Shown here in pieces: positions 6,852 to 13,296 of a DNA stretch of 35,876 nt (positions are counted from its first letter, which is position 1; each line of letters opens with the position of its first letter). The stretch is from positions 1-35,876 of the forward strand of contig CAJOJR010000008.1 in NCBI GenBank assembly GCA_905235065.1. Reading direction: 5' to 3'. Below the pieces are notes generated by a model. That model saw only the letters and a list, made by a program, of their open reading frames with translations. It did not search any database and was not told the DNA's origin. The DNA is from an uncultured Bacilli bacterium. Its GTDB lineage: Bacteria > Bacillota_I > Bacilli_A > RF39 > UBA660. A program made the position numbers and the translations under genes.

Positions 6852-7847
6852 ATGAATAAAAAGAAAATATTAGCAATCATTTTAATCATAACACTACTTG
6901 TAATAGGAGGCTATTTTGTGTTTAAAAGATATGTGACAATAGGAGTTAAACAATTAGATAAAAATGAAGAAACAATAATTGATTACACAAATATAAATGA
7001 AGGAATAGAAAAATATGAAGATTCAAACGGAGATATAGCATATATTCCTTCAGACTTCAAAGTATCCTCCAAAAAAGATGAACAAACAATTAGTACTGGA
7101 CTTGTAGTAATAGGTCCTGATGGGAGTGAATTTGTATGGATACCTACAACTAAAACTAAGTTTGAAAGAATCAATTTTGCTCCAAGTGGTATATGGAATT
7201 CTAGTTATGAATTATCTGATTCTAAATCAAATAATGCCTATTATGATGAAATTGATGGGGCAGAATATATCAATATGAAAAATAGTGTAGAAAAATATGG
7301 TGGATTTTATATAGGTAGATATGAAGCAAGTAGATCAGATAATGATAATATTCCATCAGTTAAGAGAATAACTAAAAATGATAATGGTAGAATATGGACA
7401 AATATTTCTCCACAAGATATGAAAATAGTATGTAATAATATGTACTCTGATAATGATACAGTGCAAGGTTTTCTTACTTATGGAATAAACTTTGATACTA
7501 CATTACAGTGGCTAGTAGATAGTGGCTCCAAAACAGAAGAAGATATAAGAGTTGATAGCACAAGTTGGGGTAATTATAGTAATAACACATTTACTGGAAA
7601 TGTTAAATCAGGTACAACAGGAATGTTTGAAGAAACAAAAGCAAATAATATCTATGATTTAGCAGGTAATTATTGGGAATGGACTCAAGAGAGATATGGA
7701 GATAATTATGTTATGAGAAGTGGTGGATATAACTTAATGGGAGGAGAATGTACTGGATCATCATTTCCTGCAGCAAATCGAGATCCATTACCAGGTAATA
7801 ATCATCATCCAAATGTTACATTTAGAGTATCTTTATATTTAAAATAG
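6852..7847 (+). CDS. membrane-anchored FGE-sulfatase-domain (SUMF1-fold) protein
   Basis: 331 residues: an uncleaved signal anchor (residues 5-24), a short extracellular linker, and a formylglycine-generating-enzyme-type domain. Domain hallmarks are SEFVWIPTTKTKFE (about 95), GGFYIGRYEAS (about 150), YDLAGNYWEWT (about 270), and a C-terminal RSGGYN...FRVSLYL. True FGEs carry a catalytic cysteine pair near the C-terminal FRV strand; here that region reads NNHHPNVTFRV with no cysteine, so sulfatase activation is unlikely and a binding or structural role is more plausible. Last gene of the MarR operon, followed by a terminator. Confidence 0.75.
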   Translation: MNKKKILAIILIITLLVIGGYFVFKRYVTIGVKQLDKNEETIIDYTNINEGIEKYEDSNGDIAYIPSDFKVSSKKDEQTISTGLVVIGPDGSEFVWIPTTKTKFERINFAPSGIWNSSYELSDSKSNNAYYDEIDGAEYINMKNSVEKYGGFYIGRYEASRSDNDNIPSVKRITKNDNGRIWTNISPQDMKIVCNNMYSDNDTVQGFLTYGINFDTTLQWLVDSGSKTEEDIRVDSTSWGNYSNNTFTGNVKSGTTGMFEETKANNIYDLAGNYWEWTQERYGDNYVMRSGGYNLMGGECTGSSFPAANRDPLPGNNHHPNVTFRVSLYLK

Positions 7848-7880
7848 AATGATCGCAAGATTAAGATATTACGAACTTAT

Positions 7881-7904
7881 AAAGCAGGGAAAAATCTGCT
7901 TTTT
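7881..7904 (+). terminator. terminator of the MarR operon
   Basis: AAAGCAG / CTGCTTT stem (extended by one G-U pair), A-rich loop, then TTTT. It ends the seven-gene transcript. Confidence 0.72.
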
Positions 7905-7911
7905 GTTTGTA

Positions 7912-7920
7912 TGATATAAT
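7912..7920 (+). promoter_or_regulatory. extended -10 promoter before the HA-domain fragment
   Basis: TGATATAAT, identical to the element at 64-72 and at 20507-20515. GAGGAGG at 7931-7937 follows as ribosome binding site, so the promoter and RBS of the broken gene remain intact. Confidence 0.6.
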
Positions 7921-7943
7921 ATTAACAAGTGAGGAGGAATTAT

Positions 7944-8222
7944 GTGAAAAATAACCATTGGGATGAAATTTATAAACTTGCTAAGCAATATTATAATGAA
8001 AATGGTAATCTTTTAATTCCATTTCGCTATGCAACAATAGATAAAATACAATTAGGAAGATGGATAGGAACACAAAGAGGATTATATAAAGAAAATAATA
8101 TATCAAAAGAAAGAATAGATTTACTTGTTAGAAGAAATTCAACAACTAAAAAATTAGAATAAGCTAGATATAAAAGTATCAAAAAAAATATTAGTGAGGA
8201 TGAATATAAAAAAATTATGTAA
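7944..8222 (+). pseudogene. helicase-associated (HA) domain fragment
   Basis: The frame starting at GTG 7944 (72 codons to a TAA at 8160) encodes one helicase-associated domain repeat: NHWDEIYKLAKQYY, GNLLIPFRYAT, LGRWIGTQRGLY, SKERIDLL. The family normally continues LLEEIG; here the frame gives LLVRRNS, while the +1 frame gives LLEEIQQLKN, which points to a small indel near 8130. After the TAA the original frame again reads sensibly (RYKSIKKNISEDEYKKIM) to a TAA at 8220. The GTG is chosen because GAGGAGG lies 6 nt upstream; the ATG at 7942 meets TGA at once. HA domains occur in tandem in mobile-element or plasmid helicases, so this is likely a remnant of transferred DNA. Confidence 0.55.
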
Positions 8223-8258
8223 TGAATAATTTGATTTGGTAAGTAAAGGAGTAAAAGA

Positions 8259-8294
8259 AAAGACTAGAATAATCTAGTCTTTATTTATTTTCTC
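8259..8294. terminator. bidirectional terminator between convergent genes
   Basis: A perfect 10-bp stem (AAAGACTAGA / TCTAGTCTTT) with an ATAA loop, T-rich on both outer sides. The stop codon of the minus-strand sortase (8281-8283) lies at the edge of the stem. It serves the sortase on the minus strand and the HA-domain fragment on the plus strand. Confidence 0.8.
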
Positions 8295-9051
8295 TTTTTA
8301 TTAATTTAGCGTGAAGTACAAGTCTTTCTGTTTTACTATAACAAGTTGATAATGTTAATACTTGATCATCTTTAGAAACATTAGCATTAAAATTGTAATA
8401 ACTTCTTCTTTGTATCATACTTAAAAAGTTTTCAAATTCTTTATCGGTATTGAATCTAACTTTAATATAATCACTAGTGGTACGTATGTGATAAACACTA
8501 AATACTTGCCATAAAGTATTTTCATTTTCAGTAGATAATTTAATAATATGATTGTTTGAATTATTTAACCAATTATTTTTAAGAATATTTCTTAATGAAC
8601 CAAACATAGTTTTATTACGCATACTATGAGCATATAAAACTGTGTTTTTATCATTTAATAAATTATTCTTATAATCTAAAAATACCCAACCAGCATTATT
8701 ATACGATTTATCAAATGAATGTTTTAAATAGTAATTATTATCTTTTCCTTGCACAAACGGATAATTGATATTTGTTCCGTTTACAACAATCCATCCTTTA
8801 ACATCTGGGTTAATAGATTTTAATTTGTTGAAGTCAGCACTCACTAAATTCATATTAGAATTACTTTTTTGTGTAGCCTCATTGTTACTACCATTTTCAT
8901 CTATTTCAATAACTTCGACATTTTCTTCTATTTTTTTCAATTGTATATTTGTATTTTTCTCTTCAATCTTATACATAATAAGAGAGTAAGCAGAGTAAAC
9001 AAGTCCGATAGCAAATATTATAGTAAGTATATTTATAATTTTCTTTTTCAT
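8281..9051 (-). CDS. srtB: class B sortase
   Basis: Membrane-anchored transpeptidase that cuts a sorting signal and attaches surface proteins to the cell wall. An N-terminal transmembrane anchor (first 25 residues) is followed by a catalytic domain with DVKGWIVVNGTNINYPFVQG, the catalytic histidine in LYAHSM (about residue 140), the catalytic cysteine in TLSTCYSKTERLVLHAKL near the C-terminus, and the downstream arginine. These are class B features. 256 residues from the chosen ATG at 9051 (5 codons inside the track ORF), which has TTTGGTGAT at the right distance; the upstream ATG (9066) overlaps that site. Divergent from its probable substrate gene. Confidence 0.9.
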   Translation of the reverse strand: MKKKIINILTIIFAIGLVYSAYSLIMYKIEEKNTNIQLKKIEENVEVIEIDENGSNNEATQKSNSNMNLVSADFNKLKSINPDVKGWIVVNGTNINYPFVQGKDNNYYLKHSFDKSYNNAGWVFLDYKNNLLNDKNTVLYAHSMRNKTMFGSLRNILKNNWLNNSNNHIIKLSTENENTLWQVFSVYHIRTTSDYIKVRFNTDKEFENFLSMIQRRSYYNFNANVSKDDQVLTLSTCYSKTERLVLHAKLIKRENK

Positions 9052-9070
9052 TAAATGCATCACCAAACTA

Positions 9071-9079
9071 ATTATACCA
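9071..9079 (-). promoter_or_regulatory. extended -10 of the sortase gene (minus strand)
   Basis: Reading the minus strand, TGGTATAAT lies about 20 bases upstream of the chosen sortase start. No clear -35 is visible. Confidence 0.5.
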
Positions 9080-9138
9080 AATAATGAATTAAATAAATAA
9101 TACTTTATTATATATTAAGGATAAATTTTAAAAATGAG

Positions 9139-9167
9139 TTGACAAATTACCGCTAAAGATGTATTAT
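9139..9167 (+). promoter_or_regulatory. sigma-A promoter of the repeat surface protein
   Basis: TTGACA (9139-9144), 17-bp spacer, TATTAT (9162-9167). The coding start is 37 bases downstream with GAGAGGGGG as a strong ribosome binding site. Confidence 0.75.
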
Positions 9168-9203
9168 ATAAAGCAAATTCCATTTGAGAGGGGGAAAATA
9201 AAA

Positions 9204-11165
9204 ATGGACAAAAAAATAAAAACTTTAGTATTATGTTTATTAAGTATGTTGTTATTTGTAAATAATATTAATGCTGAAGAACTTGTTTATGGTGAAGATA
9301 TTCCGGTTGGTAGCGAAAACGAATATCAATTTGTAGAAAACGAAACCATTACAGATGCTTACACTGATTTAACCAGCGAAGAGGCAAATGAATTAAAGAT
9401 TTCATTAGAGTCATCTGGTTATACTACTGTTATCATCAAGAGTTATATGAAAAAAACAGGTGAAGTTACTGATACTGTTGAAAAACATTTTAACACTTAT
9501 GATGAAGCATTAGAGTATATTGAAACTTTAAAGAATAGTGGGCTTCAAGTTGAAAATATTAATTTTGTTTATGACACTGAAGAAGTATCATTAAACGAAA
9601 CTTATTCTACATATGAAGAAGCTAGTGCTGCTTTAGAAGCATTTAAAAATCAATATCAAAATGCTAATGGTGATATTACACCAGTTATAACAGATAACGA
9701 TACAGTGGTTGGAACTATTGAAGGTACAACAGCTTATGAAACATATGAAGAAGCTGATGCAGCATTAAAATCTTTCTTAAGTCAAAATGAAACAGATGAA
9801 TTTTATTTTGTTGGTGAAGTGGTTGGTCCAAAAGGAACTGGTGAATATACAACAAGTATAATAAGTGAATCATTTAATTCTGAAACAGAAGCGGAAGCAT
9901 ATTTATCTAATCTTGAAGCACAAGGTTATACAATTATTGATTCATTATTCACAAATGATACTGAAGAAGTTGAAAGATACTTAAATGAAAGATGTGAAAC
10001 AGAGGCAGAAGCTCAAGCCGCAATTGAAGCATTTAAAAATCAATATCACAATGCTTCAACAAATGTTGAAAAAGTACATGATGAAAATGAAGATACAACT
10101 AATCAATTTAGTCAAAGTTTTAACTCAGAAAGTGAGGCAAATGATTATTTAAACAGTCAATTAGGTTTAAATAATGAAGACACAGTTGTAACTGGTAATG
10201 TTACTTCTTCATCAACAGCTGGTGAAACTTCGACTATTGAAGAAGTATATGAAACAGAAGCAGAAGCACAAGCAAGATTAACAGAAATAGGTAATCAATA
10301 TGAGGTTGTTGAATCTTCTAATATTGAAGAAGTACAAGCTGGTACTGTATATGAAGCACAATTAGTGACTCAAAATCAAAATGAGTATGTAGTAACAAAT
10401 TCACTATTTGTTATTAACAGACATGGTCACAACATATATGTTTGGACTCTAAATGAATTAACTGCAGAAGAGATTGCTGAGTTTAAAAGAACTTATAAAG
10501 AAATGAATAATCCAACTCCAATTGACAATTCAATGCCAAATGTAGATAATGGTATATTTATTCATGGACTTAATAGTAAATTCTTATCAGGAAATAATAA
10601 ATTATTTACAATTGAACAAAAAGAAGATGGATCATGGGTTGCTATAATGGATTCAGGTTCAACTTCACATGTTATTTATGGTGCATTTATTCCTACTAAT
10701 GAATATCATTTAACTGCAAATGTTCATAATAATATTTATACATGGACAGCCAGTGGTAATATCTTAACTAAAGGTTATGATTATATTGTAACTGGAACTG
10801 GTTATGAAACTGTAACATTAGAAAGTGGTGTATTAACTGGTAATAAGAAAATTGAAAATCAAGGTTACTTCTATGATGTAACTAAGAAAGCAAAATCTTA
10901 TACTGTTAACGCAACTGGTACTAAAGAATTAGAGAGCGGAACTTTAACAGCTGATACAACTGAAGATGTTATGGAAGAATTCTATTCATTAGATTTAATA
11001 AGAGAAAAATATGAATTTATTGGTGGTATGGGTGAAGGAGAGGATCCAGAAGAACCTACTGATAATCCTAAAACTGCTGATAATAGTATTTATACTTTAA
11101 TAATTGGTTTCATTTCATTAATTGGTTTAGCTATTACTAGTTTATTAAAGAAAGTTACTGAATAA
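9204..11165 (+). CDS. LPXTG-like (NPKTAD) sortase-anchored repeat surface protein
   Basis: A 653-residue surface protein. Residues 1-24 are a signal peptide (cleavage likely after NINA). The C-terminus has a sorting signal NPKTADN, a hydrophobic helix and the basic tail LLKKVTE. The N-terminal two thirds contain about eight degenerate acidic repeats with core [FY]xTxxEAxAxL, for example YSTYEEASAALEAFKNQY, YETYEEADAALKSFL and CETEAEAQAAIEAFKNQY. The later part is beta-rich (HNIYVWTL, NNIYTWTA). The track start at 9159 lies inside the promoter; ATG 9204 has the strong ribosome binding site. It is divergent from, and probably anchored by, the adjacent class B sortase. Ligand unknown; the repeats look SPOR- or adhesin-like only in outline. 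Confidence 0.85.
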   Translation: MDKKIKTLVLCLLSMLLFVNNINAEELVYGEDIPVGSENEYQFVENETITDAYTDLTSEEANELKISLESSGYTTVIIKSYMKKTGEVTDTVEKHFNTYDEALEYIETLKNSGLQVENINFVYDTEEVSLNETYSTYEEASAALEAFKNQYQNANGDITPVITDNDTVVGTIEGTTAYETYEEADAALKSFLSQNETDEFYFVGEVVGPKGTGEYTTSIISESFNSETEAEAYLSNLEAQGYTIIDSLFTNDTEEVERYLNERCETEAEAQAAIEAFKNQYHNASTNVEKVHDENEDTTNQFSQSFNSESEANDYLNSQLGLNNEDTVVTGNVTSSSTAGETSTIEEVYETEAEAQARLTEIGNQYEVVESSNIEEVQAGTVYEAQLVTQNQNEYVVTNSLFVINRHGHNIYVWTLNELTAEEIAEFKRTYKEMNNPTPIDNSMPNVDNGIFIHGLNSKFLSGNNKLFTIEQKEDGSWVAIMDSGSTSHVIYGAFIPTNEYHLTANVHNNIYTWTASGNILTKGYDYIVTGTGYETVTLESGVLTGNKKIENQGYFYDVTKKAKSYTVNATGTKELESGTLTADTTEDVMEEFYSLDLIREKYEFIGGMGEGEDPEEPTDNPKTADNSIYTLIIGFISLIGLAITSLLKKVTE

Positions 11166-11175
11166 TAATATTGAT

Positions 11176-11209
11176 AAAAAACTCTAATATTGCTTAGAGT
11201 TTTTATTTT
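11176..11209 (+). terminator. terminator of the surface protein gene
   Basis: AAAACTCTAA / TTAGAGTTTT stem with a 6-nt loop and T-rich tail, 11 bases after the stop codon. Confidence 0.82.
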
Positions 11210-11234
11210 ATGTAATAAAAAATGGACATAGTAA

Positions 11235-11240
11235 TATAAT
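11235..11240 (+). promoter_or_regulatory. -10 box of spoIIIAH
   Basis: TATAAT 26 bases before the GTG start; the -35 is not obvious. GGGAGGGT at 11253-11260 is the ribosome binding site. Confidence 0.45.
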
Positions 11241-11265
11241 TAATTAGAAATAGGGAGGGTAATAA

Positions 11266-11760
11266 GTGATTAATAAACAAAGTTTATGGTTTTTAACATT
11301 ACTTACTCTAGTATTAGTTTTAGGAGTATATTATGTTACTATGCCAAGTGAATTATTAAAATCTAAAAATGTATTAGAGTCTGTTAGTAAAGAAATAGAA
11401 GTAAATGTTACTGAAAGTGATAAACTTGTTGCTTTAAGAGTTGAAAGAGATGAAAAATTAGAAACTACTATGAAAGAGTTACAAACTGTTTTAACATCCG
11501 CAACTTCGACTGCTGAAGAAAAAAATTCTGCTTTCGAAGAATTAAAACTTTTAAATTTAGCTAAAGGTAAAGAAGAAGAATTAGAAAACAAGTTGTTAGA
11601 TGAATTTAAAATTAAATCTTTTATTGAAATTAATGGAGATCAAGTAAAAGTAGTAGTTAATTCTAGTGAGCATAACGCAACTCTTGCAAATAATATAATG
11701 AGAAGTATTCAAAAAGAATATGATAAAAAAATGTATATAACAGTTAAATTTGAAAGTTAA
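11266..11760 (+). CDS. spoIIIAH: SpoIIIAH-like stage III sporulation protein
   Basis: Mother-cell membrane protein that, in known spore-formers, pairs with SpoIIQ across the intermembrane space to form the forespore channel. The start is diagnostic: INKQSLWFLTLLTLVLVLGVYYVTMP, a single transmembrane helix. The rest (to 164 residues) is an acidic helical linker followed by a ring-building (RBM/YscJ-like) alpha-beta domain ending VKVVVNSSEHNATLANNIMRSI. It starts at GTG with AGGGAGGGTAA upstream. It stands alone here, without spoIIIAA-AG beside it, unlike the usual eight-gene operon. In B. subtilis this operon is under sigma-E; no clear sigma-E promoter was recognised here. Confidence 0.85.
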   Translation: MINKQSLWFLTLLTLVLVLGVYYVTMPSELLKSKNVLESVSKEIEVNVTESDKLVALRVERDEKLETTMKELQTVLTSATSTAEEKNSAFEELKLLNLAKGKEEELENKLLDEFKIKSFIEINGDQVKVVVNSSEHNATLANNIMRSIQKEYDKKMYITVKFES

Positions 11761-11774
11761 TAGGTATTAGCTAT

Positions 11775-11802
11775 CACTTATAACTCATTTCCTCATAAAA
11801 TA
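11775..11802 (+). promoter_or_regulatory. sigma-K-like promoter of the gerE-like gene
   Basis: CAC at 11775-11777, a 16-bp gap, then CATAAAATA (11794-11802), which matches the sigma-K pattern AC...CATANNNTA. No good TATAAT is present in this gap. In B. subtilis gerE is sigma-K dependent. The consensus is short, so chance is possible. Confidence 0.42.
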
Positions 11803-11842
11803 TCATAGAGAAAAAATATCAATGGTATGTGAGGGAGTGAAA

Positions 11843-12055
11843 ATGAATAAAAGTATACTTACTAAAAGAGAAAAAGAAGTATTTAATTTATTAGTTCAAA
11901 ATAAATCTACTAAAGAAATCGCAGACGAGTTATTTATAAGTGAAAAAACAGTTAGAAACCATATATCCAATTCTATGCAAAAATTAGGATGTAAAGGTAG
12001 AGCAGGAGCGGTAATAGAATTATTAAAATTAGGAGAAATAAAAATAGAAAAATGA
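11843..12055 (+). CDS. gerE: GerE-like stand-alone LuxR-type regulator
   Basis: A 70-residue protein made only of the LuxR/GerE DNA-binding domain: LTKREKEVFNLLVQNKSTKEIA, then SEKTVRNHISNSMQKLG as the recognition helix-turn-helix, and a C-terminal dimer helix. No receiver or sensor domain is attached. That size and make-up match GerE (74 residues in B. subtilis), a regulator of late mother-cell genes. The track start at 11822 is replaced by ATG 11843, which follows GAGGGAGTG. The neighbours spoIIIAH and gerM-like support a sporulation role. Another small LuxR regulator cannot be fully excluded. Confidence 0.78.
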   Translation: MNKSILTKREKEVFNLLVQNKSTKEIADELFISEKTVRNHISNSMQKLGCKGRAGAVIELLKLGEIKIEK

Positions 12056-12072
12056 CTTTGTCATTTTTTTAT
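12048..12072 (+). terminator. terminator overlapping the gerE-like stop codon
   Basis: AAAAATGAC / GTCATTTTT, 9 bp with a TTT loop and a T-tract. The TGA stop (12053-12055) is inside the rising arm. Confidence 0.85.
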
Positions 12073-12083
12073 TTAGAAAGTAA

Positions 12084-12089
12084 TATAAT
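12084..12089 (+). promoter_or_regulatory. -10 box of gerM-like gene
   Basis: TATAAT only 15 bases before the ATG at 12105, leaving a very short leader that would begin close to the GAGGTG ribosome binding site. Confidence 0.45.
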
Positions 12090-12104
12090 TTTTTGAGGTG
12101 TTAT

Positions 12105-13055
12105 ATGATTAAACAAATGGCATATAGAAAATTAGCAATAACAACACTTGCTTTATTGATAGTGGGAATACTATATTTCTTTCCAAATAATAAAGAAATA
12201 AAATATAAAGAAATAGTTAAATATTATGATGAAGATAACTTAAAGAGTGTTTATTTAATGGATAAATATAATTATGTTTCTAAATTAAAAGTTCCTATAT
12301 ATGAAAATGATTTATTAGAAATGATAAAAGAAAAAATAAACTATTTAATTATAGGTGATGACTCAAATAATAAAATACCTAATGGATTTAGAGGGTTATT
12401 ACCAAGCGGTACAAGAGTATTGGATTTAAAATTAGATAATGATATACTAACTATCAATTTTTCTAAAGAAATATTAAATGTTAATTCAAATGATGAAGAG
12501 CATATGATTGAGGCAATAGTGTTTACTTTAACTGAATTTGATAAAATTAATAAAGTAAAAATAAACGTTGAAGGTAATCCTTTAACAGAACTTCCATTAA
12601 GTAAAAAGAAATTACCAGAGTTATTGGATAGATCTTTTGGTATAAATAAAATATATGATTTTGAGTCTCTTAATAATTTAACTCAAACTATAGTTTATTA
12701 TGTGAATAAAATTGATAATGAAACATATTACACACCAGTTACAAAGATTAATAATGATGAAAGAGATAAAGTAACTCTCGTTATAGAAGAATTGAAAAGT
12801 AATATTATTTATCAAACAAATTTAAGTACTTATCTAAATCAAGCAGCTAGTTTAGATAAATATGAAATAGAAGGAGATAAAATAATTTTACTCTTTAATG
12901 ATAAAATATTTGATACTAATAGTAAGAATATATTAGAAGAAGTTGAGTATACTATAAGTATGTCATTAATGGATAATTTGGGTGTAAAAGAAGTGATTTT
13001 TAGAGTAAACAATGAAAAAAATGACATAAGTGTCATAAAAACTCTTGAAAATTAA
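12105..13055 (+). CDS. gerM: GerM-like spore/germination membrane protein
   Basis: A 316-residue protein with an N-terminal transmembrane helix (about residues 10-26) and two tandem GerMN (sporulation/germination) domains. The first includes NKIPNGFRGLLPSGTRVLDLKLDNDILTINFSKEIL; the second has YYTPVTKINNDERDKVTLVIEELKS and EGDKIILLFNDKIFD. In B. subtilis GerM is a lipoprotein needed for sporulation and cortex assembly, linked to the SpoIIIA-SpoIIQ channel, which fits its place beside spoIIIAH. Here it has a plain signal anchor and no lipobox. The start is ATG 12105 after GAGGTG; the track start at 12093 includes that site. Confidence 0.8.
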   Translation: MIKQMAYRKLAITTLALLIVGILYFFPNNKEIKYKEIVKYYDEDNLKSVYLMDKYNYVSKLKVPIYENDLLEMIKEKINYLIIGDDSNNKIPNGFRGLLPSGTRVLDLKLDNDILTINFSKEILNVNSNDEEHMIEAIVFTLTEFDKINKVKINVEGNPLTELPLSKKKLPELLDRSFGINKIYDFESLNNLTQTIVYYVNKIDNETYYTPVTKINNDERDKVTLVIEELKSNIIYQTNLSTYLNQAASLDKYEIEGDKIILLFNDKIFDTNSKNILEEVEYTISMSLMDNLGVKEVIFRVNNEKNDISVIKTLEN

Positions 13056-13073
13056 CTAAAAATATTATATAAT
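13045..13073 (+). promoter_or_regulatory. promoter of tRNA-Arg
   Basis: TTGAAA (13045-13050) and TATAAT (13068-13073) with a 17-bp spacer, overlapping the 3' end of the gerM-like gene and 21 bases before the tRNA. Confidence 0.85.
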
Positions 13074-13094
13074 CACTATTGTTATTCAGGAGTT

Positions 13095-13172
<78 letters not shown>

Positions 13173-13176
13173 ATTT

Positions 13177-13197
13177 AACTCAAATGAGTTCTTTTTT
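13177..13197 (+). terminator. terminator of tRNA-Arg
   Basis: AACTCA-AA-TGAGTT followed by CTTTTTT, 6 bases after the tRNA. Confidence 0.75.
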
Positions 13198-13210
13198 GTT
13201 TAATAAAGTA

Positions 13211-13229
13211 TTTACACTTTAAATGTAAA
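13211..13229. repeat. small inverted repeat upstream of the islet gene
   Basis: TTTACA-CTTTAAA-TGTAAA, 6-bp arms. It could be an operator, or it could be a decayed copy of the murB promoter region, which aligns with it. Confidence 0.3.
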
Positions 13230-13272
13230 ATGTATTTATAATAATAATATTAAGGATTAGTATGATATACTT

Positions 13273-13278
13273 TATAAT
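13273..13278 (+). promoter_or_regulatory. -10 box of the islet ORF
   Basis: TATAAT 19 bases before the ATG at 13297, followed by AAAGAGGT as ribosome binding site. No clear -35. Confidence 0.5.
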
Positions 13279-13296
13279 AGAAAAGAGGTAAAAGAT

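Noticed and set aside
13020-13037. Small hairpin ATGACA-TAAG-TGTCAT near the end of the gerM-like gene
   Set aside because: Six base pairs with only a short A run after it, and it is inside the coding region; not convincing as a terminator or operator.
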